This document shows positions 12,455 to 23,914 of a DNA stretch of 64,000 bases, piece by piece. A model generated the notes under the pieces. That model was given only the letters and a program-made list of their open reading frames with translations. It was not told the DNA's origin and ran no database searches. Numbering within the stretch: position 1 is the first letter of the stretch; each line of letters opens with the position of its first letter. The translations under genes and the position numbers were made by a program. Source of the DNA: Onchidella celtica (Eukaryota; Mollusca; Gastropoda; Systellommatophora; Onchidiidae); assembly GCA_963931925.1 (NCBI GenBank), contig OZ007574.1, positions 31,089,764 through 31,153,763 of the forward strand, given 5' to 3'.

Positions 12455-12530
12455 CGTGGCCCTCGTTACTGTAATGGCCTCCGCATAGCCTTCAGCGCGC
12501 GCAACAATGGCGGCTGTCTGCGGCTGACGA
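12455..12530 (-). promoter_or_regulatory. Left inverted CpG-rich arm, likely THAP promoter element
   Basis: The segment starting CGTGGCCCTCGTTACTGTAA and ending TCTGCGGCTGACG is repeated in inverse orientation at 15,090-15,155 on the other side of the THAP gene. It contains AACAATGGCGGC, resembling a YY1 site. It lies about 230 bp upstream of the THAP start codon in locally GC-rich DNA, consistent with a TATA-less promoter. The promoter role is inferred. Confidence 0.5.
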
Positions 12531-12756
12531 GACGTGGTGGCGTGAGTGTGAGAGTGAACCACTGAAGGCCACCCGCGGGCTATTGAAATGTGGCCTAGTG
12601 TGTAGGCTAGTGTGTAGGGGCCAAGTGTGTAGTGTGGTCAACAAAGTTGGAGTCTAGCATAGCGTCTTGTGCTAATCTTGTTGTGCTAAAATTATTCTAG
12701 AATCTAGAGATCTAGACTCTAGATCATGTAGAAATCTAGCCTATCTTGTGATAACA

Positions 12757-14366
12757 ATGCCACGGAAATGCTGTGTACCAAACTGTTCAGGGAATTACGA
12801 TAAAAACAAAGAAAAAGTCTCTGTATTTTCATTCCCTTTGGACCCAGAAAGGAGAAAATTGTGGTTGGATAAGATTCCAAGGAAGGACTTTACTCCAACT
12901 AAACAGTCTGTAGTCTGTGCCAACCATTTTGCTGATGAATGCATTCTACGTCTAGACACTTTTACAACAGCAGGTATATCTAGACTACATGCAGTAGACC
13001 TAGAGAATCTAGAGATAGAATCTAGATTCTAGATTCTAGGCATAGATTTCTAGATCTATAGTCTAGAATCTTTTAGATCTATCTAGATCTAGTCTCGATA
13101 TAGAATCTATATCTCGGTACTGGTTAAATACTGCGGTCCCTGTTTTTTTTTTTTTTTTGCTCCTTAAGTAGATCTTTTATCTAAGGTGGACCCAGTTTGA
13201 CCGAAGGTCAAAATAGCAAGCCCTACGGTGGAGTTACAAAGACAGACCAATTGATATTTTAATTTTAACCGTGCAGAAGTAGGCCTACCGATAAATGAGA
13301 CCGATACTATCTATTTGAATACAGGGACCGTAGTCCTTAACCAGTGCCTATATCTCCATCACTAGCATCAATTTATTAGGTACGCCTGCCTATTTTGTTA
13401 AAACTAAATAAAACAATGATCTCCCCCCCCCCCCTCAATCTCCCTTGCCTCTTGTTGAAATGACTTCACCACCCCCACCCTGTAATTTTTTGTTTTGTTA
13501 AGGACCTGTTATTACTTTCCATATTCCATGTAGGCCTAGATCTAGATCTATAGGTAGCCTACTGAGTAAAAAAAAAACCACACACACCAGACTAGATAGA
13601 TCTAACTTGATTCTATATTATGAATTCAATTTTTCAAACTGAAACAGATGGCGATGTTCTCACAGTTGAAAGAAAAATACCTAAACTGATTGACAGTGCT
13701 TATCCAACAAAATTTCCAAATTGCCCTTCCTACTTATCAGAGACATCCAGTGTGAAAAGAAAAAAACCTGAAGACAGGCAAAAGGAGGTGGAAAAAAGAA
13801 ATGAGCAAAGTTTTTCTGATTGGTTAGAACAGGATAAAATTAACAATTTTAATGAACTTAGCTGTGAACTTCAAACTCGTGAGATTGATGGATGGATAAT
13901 CAAGAACAATGGAGAGTATTGGTCGTTTTATCGGATCGAAGATGTTGCCACTTCAAAACCGTCTCTGCTTGCTGCTATTAAAATATTCAGTGATCTGAGT
14001 GTGCAAGTTTTTACATTATCCTCGTCTGTGATTGTTCAAGTTCCAAATACTTCATTACGATGGCTGTTTGGGAAACAGTCTACACCTACTCTCACAAGCT
14101 GGTCACAGTTCGACTCCCTCCTTTCTCATTTTTTTTCTGGTGCTGATTTTGTGTCTAAAAATGTCAATGTGAAAGAACAAATCCAGGCATATACTGATGG
14201 CTTGAGCACTATGTGTACCAACATATCTGAATCTGAGGTTAACGATCATGACTACTTTGCAAAGGATGATAGTTCATCATGTGTCAACGACAAATTTTGC
14301 TTCTGCGACAAGGCAACGGCAGCAACAACAGCCAGAAAAATGAAAACCTTAACAAAAAGAATGTAG
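12757..14366 (+). CDS. THAP domain-containing protein, two coding exons
   Basis: Exon 1 is 12,757-12,973 and exon 2 is 13,648-14,366, separated by a 674-bp GT-AG intron (CAG|GTATAT donor, AACAG acceptor) in phase 1; joining keeps one frame of 311 codons plus stop. THAP domains are C2CH zinc-coordinating DNA-binding folds. Here MPRKCCVPNC gives Cys5 and Cys10, Trp36 is present, and VCANHF gives Cys54 and His57. The usual AVPTIF box is represented by AYPTKFPN in exon 2. The C-terminal part (FYRIEDVATSKPSLLAAIKI, then FSDLSVQVF) resembles the central region of THAP proteins related to P-element transposases, but no transposase catalytic region follows. The ATG at 12,757 has A at -3 and fits the usual MPRxC start. 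Nuclear DNA-binding function is inferred from the family. It may be a domesticated or truncated transposase relative. Confidence 0.8.
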
Positions 14367-14369
14367 AAA

Positions 14370-15085
14370 GGTATGCCCCTGTGGTTGTTTTTGCAATTTA
14401 ATCTACCTGGTGGTTACTGTTGCTTTTTGTCTTATTCTTATTGTTGTTTACAAATTGTTTTTTTTGTTGTTGATGCTTTTGTTGTTATTGCCTTGTTATT
14501 GTTGTTACTGCTGCTGTTTTTTTCTATTGCTTAATTTGTCGTTGCTATGCTGCTTCTCTTGGTTTAGTCCTTGTTGATTCTGTTGTTGTTGTTGTTGTCA
14601 ATCTATCATTTTATATCACATGAATAAGGTTTTACAGCTTCTTGTAACTAAGCCAAAACAGTATGGGCCAAACAAATATTCATTAGTAACAATGTATTCT
14701 ATCTTTCTATTTCTGTGTGTAGCCTTTCAAAGAAAAGTGAGCCTATTTTGGAATTCAATCCGTTAATCTAGATTTAGAAGAGAAATCTATTTTATATCTA
14801 TAGATCTATAGGCCCTAGATCTTTAATTATGTTTACATGTATTTTAAATTATTATATTTTCCGTAGCCTTATTCTACCCCCAGACATTATCTTCTAATAT
14901 AGATTATATAAATCTAGGCTAGGTCTATGCTAGGCCTGATGTGATATGCGTGTAAACAATGTAAAATATGTGCGTGCGTAAAACAGTGGGTGCCCAGAGA
15001 TAATTATGCCTAGAAGTTGGCTAGGCTAGGTCTAGCCACGTCTAGTCATACGTATTGCTTGGCGAGCGAGAGAGCAAGCGAGCGA
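14370..15085. other. THAP 3' flank, no further exon seen
   Basis: T-rich with many GTT triplets, then clusters of TCTAGA/AGATCT hexamers near 14,768-14,825 and 14,890-14,945. TGAATAAGG near 14,621 is not a perfect poly(A) signal. No transposase-like exon was found. Confidence 0.45.
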
Positions 15086-15089
15086 CTTT

Positions 15090-15155
15090 CGCCAGCCGCA
15101 GACGGCCGCCATTTTAATCTCCGCGCTGAGGCCATTAACAGTAACGAGGGCCACG
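15090..15155 (+). repeat. Right inverted CpG-rich arm flanking the THAP gene
   Basis: Inverse copy of 12,455-12,530, sharing GCCAGCCGCAGAC(G/A)GCCGCC, GAGGCCATTA and CAGTAACGAGGGCCACGG. It carries GCCGCCATTTT (15,105-15,115), a good YY1-type motif. A direct (TCTG)n tract abuts it on the outer side. Confidence 0.7.
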
Positions 15156-15156
15156 G

Positions 15157-15506
15157 TCTGTCTGTCTGTCTGTCTGTCTATCCATCTATCTATCCATCTA
15201 TCTATCGATCTATCTATCGATCTATCTATCGATCTATCTATCGATCTATCCATCCATCCATCCATCCATCCATCCATCCATCCATCCATCCATCCATCCA
15301 ACCATCCATCCAACCATCCATCCAACCATCCGTCTGTGTATCTGTCTGTCTATCTGTCTATCTATCTTATCTATCTTATCTATCTATCCATCCATCCATC
15401 CATCCATCCATCCATCCATCCATCCATCCATCCATCCATCCATCCATCCATCCATCCATCCATCCATCCATCTATCTATCTATCTATCCATCTATCTCTA
15501 TCTATT
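15157..15506. repeat. Compound tetranucleotide microsatellite (TCTG, ATCT, CATC)
   Basis: About 350 bp of TCTG, TCTA, CGATCTAT and long CATC runs. Open frames across it on both strands (Ser/Ile/His/Pro or Asp/Gly/Trp repeats) are repeat artefacts. Confidence 0.95.
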
Positions 15507-15683
15507 CTCCTCGCCCGTTGTCTTCGCTCTACCGCCGTGTCATATATACATTAACACCATTGGCTTTACATTGTAGTTGTGGTGAGTTGTGTCGGTTGAA
15601 TCAATCTTTCTTTTGTTGTTGTTTTTTTCAATTGAGGAATTTTATTCAATTTTATGTCATAGTGTACCGAAACGGTATACAAA

Positions 15684-15741
15684 CAAATTAAAGTTACAAA
15701 ATCAATCACAATCAAATTAAAGTTACAAAATCAATCACAAT
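15684..15741. repeat. Tandem duplication, 29-bp unit x 2
   Basis: The unit CAAATTAAAGTTACAAAATC followed by AATCACAAT occurs twice without a gap. Confidence 0.9.
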
Positions 15742-15749
15742 CACCGCTA

Positions 15750-18300
15750 TTTTTCAACCGGTTGGCTAGGGTGGGTTAGGCCAGCATCTAGCGCTCAGCC
15801 CAGTCCGCAATGGTGAGAGGGGGTTTCAATGCGGACCATTCCGGCTCGCTTCGCGAAGCAGGGAAAGAGACAGCTGGCGAAGTCACGCCTGGAATCTAGT
15901 TCAGTAGTATACATCTATGGGTCAACGTACATCGGCAAAAGTCAGTGACCCAGATAACATTCTCCGCGAGTAAGGTCACTGGCCGGACAGGGCTTTAAGC
16001 CGTCGCGCAGAGGGTGAGCGTTAGTAATCCGGTTTGCCAGATTACGTTACAGCTACTAACCAATTTGAGGATGGCAGTAAGTATTACTGATGGATGGCGT
16101 TAGTCTTTGGGTTCACGATCGCCAATCGCTTTGGACGGAAAGAACAGAAAGAGACGGAATATTTACATCCCGGGTGCTATGAAAGCAGTTTAAGGAAGAG
16201 AGAATGTGTGACTTTTGTTTTAAACTGATAAATATGAATCTGTAGTATATTTACAGTTCCTATTTTTTTTTTCTGAAAAATAATTATTTGCTTTTAACTA
16301 CAGGGAACAACTCTCTTCCGTGCTTAAAACTCAGCAATCAGTCCTTCACTAGGGTTCGTGAAGAGGAACAAAAAACCCGTGAAACTCACTTGACTGCTAA
16401 AGTTAAGCCTCATGTGTTCTCAAGCTGTGTTTGAGCTGTCATTGTTAAATTCGTTTTAATTAGGTCTAATGTTTTATAGTTTACTTGCCCTTCATAATAA
16501 TTTGTATTTGGCTCATCTTCTTTTTGCCAATTTACCAAGTTCAAGAGTTGATTCTTCTTTCGATACCAGTCTTTGTCCTCAGTGCATGCTTTTTTTTTCT
16601 TCTACTTAAGGATTTTCCCCCCCATCTTTCATTATTTCTATTATTTTTATTTTGGCATGCTTTCATTCGATTTTTTTTACTGTCCTGTTTGCTCATAGGC
16701 CTTACATGCTTGATCATGAAATATTTAAACCACCCCTGCACTCAGTTTCGTAACCTCACGTCCGTATACCACGTCACTAATTTGTTGTCAGTTTTCTAGA
16801 TGTGTAAAATCAGTTATTGATATTATCGCACATACGGACAGCTTCAATGTTTACGTGTGTGAGAAAGAGAGAAAGACAGAGCAAGAGCGAGAGAGAGAGA
16901 AGGAGAGAGAGGGTGTAGAACATAAGAAAATGATAGTACAGTGATCGCCAACATAAAAAGACTAGGTTAGAGTAAACCAACGGGGTCGCTGCCCGCTCAA
17001 ATAGGTCTCGCGCTGGCTGTGCCGCGCGGGAAGATGGGAGTTGATCTAGGCATTCCACGATCTATAGTTGCTATGACTCTCCAGGTGGCACCACAGAAGT
17101 AGGAAGTACATTACTTCTTACTTCTATGGGTAGCACTGGCAGCAAAGATGAGAGTAGTATTAAAATTTAGTAATAGGGAAGACGAATTGGTGGTGAGGCG
17201 GGATGCAGCCCCAACCCTCCCACCCCCCTCGCCCTTGGGGCCCCTGAACAACTTACTGCCTAGTTAAGTGTGCCCGTGCATTAAAGTCAGTTTTGCCTCA
17301 GTTTTGACTCGGACCTGGAACTTTTCCTTTAAATCAACCAATGGGACAGACTTGTTTCCAACTCCACATAGTTCACATCTCACATTTCATGCTTGGCAAG
17401 TGAGGCTTTACCCACTGTGCCTGGGGGGGGGGGGGGGGGGAGGGGGCAGAGGGGAGGGGGAGAAGGTCTGAGGAAAGAGGACATACTATCAGGGGCGAGG
17501 CTTCCTCATAATCAAATAATCAATAATTACCCTTCGAATATTAATTCTGGAATTACTATTGGTACGCTTTTCAGATCGGGCCCAAGCCCATTTAGTCAGT
17601 TGAGCATTCTATTCTATCTCGCTACTTGAGTTTGTTATAGTCCAACATCCCTCAACGAAAAGCATCTTTATAGGTACCTACACATTATGAACTGGTCCAT
17701 AATCAGTGATTAACAAAGATGAAGAAGACTTGACTACACTCAGAAGCTAGCTTGCGCATAGGCTGTATTCGTCGAAGCGGCGCCGCAGCAGAATTGTTTT
17801 GGGGGGGGGGGGGGATTGGATCATAATCAAACTTTGACTTGATTTTACCTATGCATGTTTTTCACTATGCGGTCGTTTTCATCCTAATCGAAAGGTAAAG
17901 AGTAGAGTGAAAGAGTTTGTGTGGATTTTTTATTTTGTTTGAAGTAATCTAAGAATAATTCACTCCATGCACAGCAAAAGCTATCAAAGCATATAATATA
18001 GTCTAGATCTAGATATAATTATCTGTGATCAAAATCAGTCGAACATATCAAGAACATCAGTTCACTTGATAGGTCGAGCGAACCTATACCGCAACTGCAG
18101 ATGGCCACTTCTACGAGATCGCTGCACATTGTTGTGTCACAGAGATGCCACTTAAGCTCTTTCTGCCATTTAATGTTAAAGGATCTTTTTCGAGAAATTT
18201 TATGGAATGGTAGAATTACAAACTCTCTGGCTACGAATATGACAATGAAAACTTGCCGTTCAAATTATATGTTAAATGAATGAAACATGTGCGTTTATAA
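15750..18300. other. Intergenic, simple repeats only
   Basis: Holds a GA run (about 16,862-16,912), a G homopolymer (17,424-17,440) and another near 17,801-17,813. A GC-rich stretch at 15,760-16,080 contains the hairpin GCTTCGCGAAGC, but no gene could be assigned to it. Confidence 0.4.
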
Positions 18301-18318
18301 GTCTGTTAGTATGAATGA

Positions 18319-21300
18319 GTCCTTCACATTGGCCCCCGGTAGCGGTGTGGTCATAGGCTTGTTTGCCTAAATCACAGACGAAGAATTGAGCAAACTTCCC
18401 GGACGCAGCTTCGAAGCTGGCGGCAGCAGGCCAGCGGTTGATTGATAGGGCAGATGGCAATATACCGTCACTCTGGCCTGGATATCGTGACACAGAGCAT
18501 CCACCAGTATTGGTGTTCTTTGGTTTGGGTCTTTCACCCTAGTCAGTTGGGACTGCGAGGCTGTGGAGTAGCCTACAGGCAGCCGGTCAGGCAATATGAC
18601 TGTCCCTCTGGCATCCTCCTGCACCTGGATACATTTCCAGTCGTCTTGACCCTGTCTTGCCACTTGGATAAGTTGTGTCCAGGCGAGAGAGTGAGTCTGA
18701 TGTTTGCGCAGCTCTTTCTCACTAAAAACAAATTCTTTGCGCCAGTCTTAACACTCACCTCGTCTTCTTTCATCTTTGTCTCGTCTTCTTTCCTCTCAAA
18801 ATTCCAACGGCGATGGGCGAGTGCGGTGGCAGCAGGTTTGGATAGACTGGAAGCTGTTAGCACAGACCTACACGTTGGTGGCTGTGGGCTATGGTCGCTT
18901 CATCGTCGATTGAAGTGGAGGCGTGGGGAGGCAGCACCCACAGTAGCTGAGCAGCCTTATTTAAGGATAGCACTGCTCACCTCAACTGAGGAAGGGGCTA
19001 GAAAAGGTGCCCTAAAGAAAGCCCACTTCACATCACCCTGACTGGTATACCGCGACCAGTGGGGATCCCTTTTTGCGGTCGAAACAAAAAGAAATTCAGC
19101 TTACTCAGGCTAGGAGCCTGGAATATATGCACACTACAGGACAACTCAAACAACCCGGAAAGAAGCACTGCACTTATTGCCATTGAGCTCAGCAGGTACA
19201 ACCTGGACATAGTGGCACTCAGTGAGACCAGACTCCCTGATAGTGGCCAACTCAAAGAGCTCAGTGGTGGATACACCTTCTTCTGGAAAGGCAAGGGTGC
19301 AGTCGAACCGAGACAGCATGGTGTTGGGTTTGCAATTAAAAATGACCTTGTCAGAAACTTGCAGTCCATGCCAATTGAAATAAATGACAGGCTAATGACA
19401 CTCAGGATCCCAGTTGGAAAAAGCCAGTCAGCCACCCTCATTAGCGCATATGCGCCCACCATGACAAACCCAGATGAAGCCAAAGACAAGTTCTATTCTG
19501 ATCTAGAATCTGTCATATGCTCTGTGCCGGCAGCTGATAAGCTGATTCTCTTGGGGGACTTCAATGCTAGGGTTGGCTCCGAAATCTCAGCGTGGCCAAA
19601 TGTTTTGGGCCCTCATGGAGTTGGTTCATGCAATAACAATGGGTTGCGCTTACTTACTTTGTGCGCTGAATTTGGCCTGTTCATTACCAACACAAATTTT
19701 AGTCTCCCCGTGAGAAACAGAACGTCATGGATGCATCCCCGCTCAAAGCATTGGCATCTCATAGACTATGTCATTGTGAGGAAGACTGACAGAAAGGATG
19801 TCCTTGTAACAAAGGCGATGTGTGGTGCCGAGTGTGGAACTGACCACATACTCATTGTTTGCAAGCTCAGACTAACATTGAGGCGCAATAGACGCCCTCA
19901 AGGGAAAGCGCCACCTAAACGCCTAAATGTTTCAAAACTCTGCTCAGCTGAGAAACAGAGCGAGCTCTCATCAGAACTCTCCTCAAAATTGGATTGCGTG
20001 ACTTTTGACCCTGAGAACATTGAACAGAGCTGGACTGACCTAAATACGACTGTACACTCTTGCGCCAGCAGCAGTTGGTTTTCCTGTCCGCAAGCACAAG
20101 GACTGGTTCAATGATAATGATAATGAAATCAAAGTGCTCATCAAAGAAAAAAATAGTCTCATCCAAGCTCACTGCAGTGACCCCTCTTCCACAGCAAAAG
20201 CTGATGCACTGCGTGCATGTAAGGGTGTACTCCAGAAGAAGCTGAGGAAAATGAAAAATGGCTGGCTTGAAGAGCGAGTAAGAGAAACTCAGAAATATGC
20301 CGACACAAACAACACTAGAAAGTTCTTTGAGAGCCTCCGAGCTGTGTTTGGACCATCCCGCTCTGGCACTACGCCACTTCTTGCGTCAGATGGTTCAACA
20401 CGCATTGTTGAATTGAATGCCATAATTCAGCGTTGGGCAGAACATTTCGGAGGTGTGCTAAATTGGCCATCAAATATAAATACTGAGTCCATTGACCGCC
20501 TCCCTCAGACTCCTATTAATGCAGCTCTTGCCAAGCCATTCACAGCAAATGAGACCCGAACTGCCACAAATCAGATGTCCTTTAACAAATCACCAGGCGT
20601 GGATTCAATTCCTGCTGAGGTGTATACCTTCGGTGGAGAAAAGCTTATTGAAAGGTTGACCGAGTTGTTCAATCATATGTTGAAAGCAGGGAAGCTGCCA
20701 CAGGACTTCAAAGATGCTTCAATCATCCATCTGTACAAAAACAAAGGGGACAGCCAAGTCTGTGACAACCATCGGGGAATCTCTCTACTTTCAATTGCTG
20801 GCAAAATATTGGCAAGAATGCTTCTGAATCGCCTTCTTGATCACCTCTCGTCAAATGACTTGCTTCCCGAGAGCCAATGTGGCTTTCGTAAAGAGAGGGG
20901 AACGGCGGATATGATTTTTGCTGCCAGACAGATTCAGGAATAATGCATGGAACAAAATAAAGCGCTGTATATCACATTTGTTGACCTCACAAAAGCATTT
21001 GACACAGTGTGTCGTGAAGGCCTCTGGAAAATCTTGGCGAAGTTTGGGTGTCCACCCGAATTCATCACAATAGTGCGCCAGTTTCATGATGGCATGCAAG
21101 CTGCAGTCAAAAGCAACGGCAGTGTTTCAGAGCCCTTTGCAGTCACAAATGGGGTAAAACAGGGTTGTGTCTTAGCCCCAACTCTGTTCAGCATCATGTT
21201 CTCTGCAATGCTACAAGAAGCCTTTAGCTCTCCTCCTCAAGGGGTAAGCATCAAGTACCGAACTGATGGCAGTCTATTCAACCTCAGGAGACTTCAGGCA

Positions 21301-22424
21301 AAAACCAAAACCAAAAGTACTCAAGTCTGTGACCTACTATTTGCTGATGATTGTGCACTTCTGGCACACGATGAGGATAGCATGCAAAACTGTGTTGATA
21401 AGTTCTCTAGTGCCTGTGACAACTTTGGCCTCACAATAAGCACAAAGAAGACGGAAGTGCTCCATCAGCCTACTCCAGACGACAAGTATCCTGTGACCCC
21501 AAATATCAAAGTCCATGACAGTCTTCTGAAGGTGTCGGAGAACTTCACCTATCTTGGCAGTACACTGTCTTCCGCGGCTCGTGTTGATACTGAAATTCTC
21601 TCAAGAATCAGCAAAGCCAGCTCTGCATTTGGCAGGCTTCGAAAGAGAGTGTGGGATGTTGCCGGCATTCGCACAGACACTAAGCTGAAAGTGTACAATG
21701 CTGTGGTCCTTCCCACCCTACTCTATGGGGCTGAAACCTGGACAGTGTACCAATCGCATGCCAGAAAGCTAAATCACTTTCATCTGGCCTGCCTTAGAAA
21801 GATCCTAAGGATCAAATGGCAGGATAAAATTCCAGACACTGAGGTCCTCAATCGTGCCAAGGAATTGAGCATCTTCTGCCACCTGAAAAAAATTCAGCTA
21901 CGTTGGGCAGGACATGTTGTCAGAATGCCCGACTCCAGACTCCCTAAGCAAATCTTCTTCTCTGAGCTCTCCAATGGAATGAGGAATGTTGGGGCCCCAA
22001 AGAGACGTTACAAAGACACTCTCAAGCAATCACTGAAGGCCTTTGCCATTGATGTGAGTGAGTGGGAAAAGCTCTCGCTTGATCGTGCAAATTGGAGGGC
22101 GGCCCTTACCAGAGGCAGCAAAGCATGGGAAGCTGACAGAGTCCAGCAGGCTATCAAAAAAAGAGAACGGCGCAAGAAAAGGCCCAGTGGTACTGAACCA
22201 ACGGAGCACTCTTGTCATTTATGCGGAAGGGTCTGCAGGGCAAAAATAGGACTTATCAGTCACATGAGAAGCCATAAGTCATGAAAGAACAGTCTTTCCA
22301 TTCTGTCCTCTGTATCCTTTAGTTCTCTTTATTGTCCATGGGTTGAAATTCTCAACAATTTCTGTTCTTTATTCCTCTGGTGTTGTTAAGGTCATCATCA
22401 TACCTGATGGACGAACTATTATTA
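18319..22424 (+). mobile_element. Full-length LINE (APE-type non-LTR retrotransposon) with 12-bp TSD
   Basis: The element is flanked by the same 12 bases, TAGTATGAATGA, at 18,307-18,318 and 22,425-22,436, so both ends are defined and the 5' end is not truncated. It has a 5' UTR of about 740 bp, an endonuclease-RT region, and a short 3' UTR ending in GACGAACTATTATTAT rather than poly(A). Length is about 4.1 kb. Only one coding region is visible; no separate ORF1 with a nucleic-acid-binding domain was found. The clade is not assigned: order and motifs suit the RTE/Jockey-side lineages with APE endonuclease. Confidence 0.9.
19059..22284 (+). pseudogene. LINE endonuclease/reverse transcriptase with C-terminal C2H2 finger, one frameshift and one stop
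   Basis: The APE endonuclease occupies the first ~230 codons: LGAWNICTLQD, ALSETRLPDSG, LLGDFNARVG, IDYVIV and ECGTDHI supply the expected Asn, Glu, Asp-Asn and Asp-His residues. A one-base frameshift near 20,060-20,075 moves the frame to the RT part (20,076 onward). RT motifs are FKDASIIHLYKNKGD, RGISLLS, SQCGFRKERGT, then, after an in-frame TAA at 20,941, TFVDLTKAFD (palm A), GVKQGCVLAPTLF and LLFADDCALL (catalytic Asp pair). The C-terminus has WAGHVVRMPDSRLPK and a final CHLCGRVCRAKIGLISHMRS-H finger (Cys-x2-Cys-x12-His-x3-His). Everything else is intact, so the copy is young but cannot make full protein. Confidence 0.92.
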
Positions 22425-22540
22425 TAGTATGAATGAATGATATTTTCAGGTTAGTTTAGCTTGTAAATTGCTGCATTCCTGTCCTGTTGACAAGAATAGT
22501 CCGCGAGGCAGGAAACCCTTGAGATGTTGCAATGCATCGC

Positions 22541-23768
22541 TGTCACGAGCAGAGTTAGGGTCTTGGGGATGTTACGACTGCACGAGAGGCAGCTAACTCA
22601 CACTCGGACACAACCACACAAGAAAAGTATTAAATAACTAGAGCGTATATATGTCAGGCCGGTCAGGCCATAGTTTACATAAATATTAATAACAAAACAA
22701 AAGACAATAGGGGTATATATTCAAACCAAAAAAACTCTAATTAATAACTTAACCAATGATATTCATGTAACTATGGAGGTACTGCAATCAATAGCAAATA
22801 GGTATATTATACGAAACTAGATATCAATTTAAAGTGACAGTTGAGTCGCCACTGGCCAGTCGCCAGGCAAACTCTCCATAAATCATATGGGCTTAAATGT
22901 TAGGAGAGCCCAGTACGTTCAAAGCCTACAGAAGCACTCTTCGGCTTGTAGGTAATTTAAGCAGTTGCCAAAAGACTATATTTTATGCACAATCACTATT
23001 CAATTCATCAACAATGTGCTATATTATTCCAATCATACTATGGCAATAGATCTATGATACAGGACACTCGTGGTCGAGTGCCAGCTGGGGTTTCCTTAGT
23101 CTTCCTATGAGGCTGTAGTTCTCTCTCTATCTCCGATCTCTATTATGCTTGAATAAATAAGATATATTACCATTGCTCACGCCTACTGGTAGGCGCGAAC
23201 ATCAATATAGCGCAGCGTGGGCTTTCAAAGGTCAGCCCACTCAGACCTTTCTTTCTAGAGCTCAGTCAGTCCGTTAGCAAGGACTTCTTGTCTTCAAAGC
23301 ACACAGTTCAGGTACTGGTCAACCGGAGATACTTCACGACACGATGCTTCTGCTCGTCTGTATTCACTAAATCTGAACGTTACACGATGTCTTATACTAT
23401 CTAACTACCCAGCGTGCTAGTCCGCTGGCCCAATTAGTTCAGCTATCTCATAGGTCGAAACCTCCCACCATTTTAATTGTAGTAATACGTCTGCACTATT
23501 CTACCAGCCAGTTAACGTGCAAAAACTTGTCTAGTCATACTTAACAATGTCAACTAGCCCCACCTTGTTTCACCCCTACTCCATTACTTATTAATCACGA
23601 ACATTAAAACCCACAAGCGTGAATCTAACAGTTTAACTTTACATTTATTTACTCACCAACTATAATTCGCGAGGGCCGTTCAAGGCCACCAGCCAATTTC
23701 TCATGGCCCTGGTAAAACAACAACAACTCACTCTCTGCGTGAGTTTTAACAACATCCGAATCATGACA
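22541..23768 (-). mobile_element. Solo LTR, 1,228 bp, TSD ATCGC
   Basis: ATCGC occurs directly at 22,536-22,540 and 23,769-23,773. Between them the sequence begins TGTCACGAGC and ends TCATGACA, so the ends are the inverted pair TGTCA/TGACA. No gag, pol or primer-binding site is present, which marks a solo LTR left by recombination. On the minus strand it resembles the LTR at 45,455-46,597: TATGGCC with GTCAGGCC-like and CTAGTTATT segments near the 3' end, and TATAAGA at about 23,388-23,395 where that LTR has TATAAAAG. The minus orientation is therefore inferred. Confidence 0.8.
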
Positions 23769-23914
23769 ATCGCACCCGTTTCATTGTTTTAGTCGCATGT
23801 ATGCTTTTCTGTGTGAATGTGATGTAGCGAGACGTACTAATACAAGAATCTTACTAGCATAAATTCTTATTACCCTCTGCTGAAGGCCATGCTTCGCCCC
23901 TGCATACTATTGAC

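Noticed and set aside
15017-15691. 224-codon plus frame and antisense frame
   Set aside because: Both are translations of the compound tetranucleotide microsatellite.
15760-16080. Possible structural RNA gene in a GC-rich stretch
   Set aside because: One hairpin is not enough, and no known rRNA, snRNA or RNase P motif was recognised.
18442-19041. 199-codon plus frame
   Set aside because: It lies in the LINE 5' UTR and lacks any ORF1-like nucleic-acid-binding motif.
22570-23755. Alternative LTR ends TGTTA/TAACA
   Set aside because: Flanking bases do not match; the outer pair TGTCA/TGACA has a perfect 5-bp TSD.
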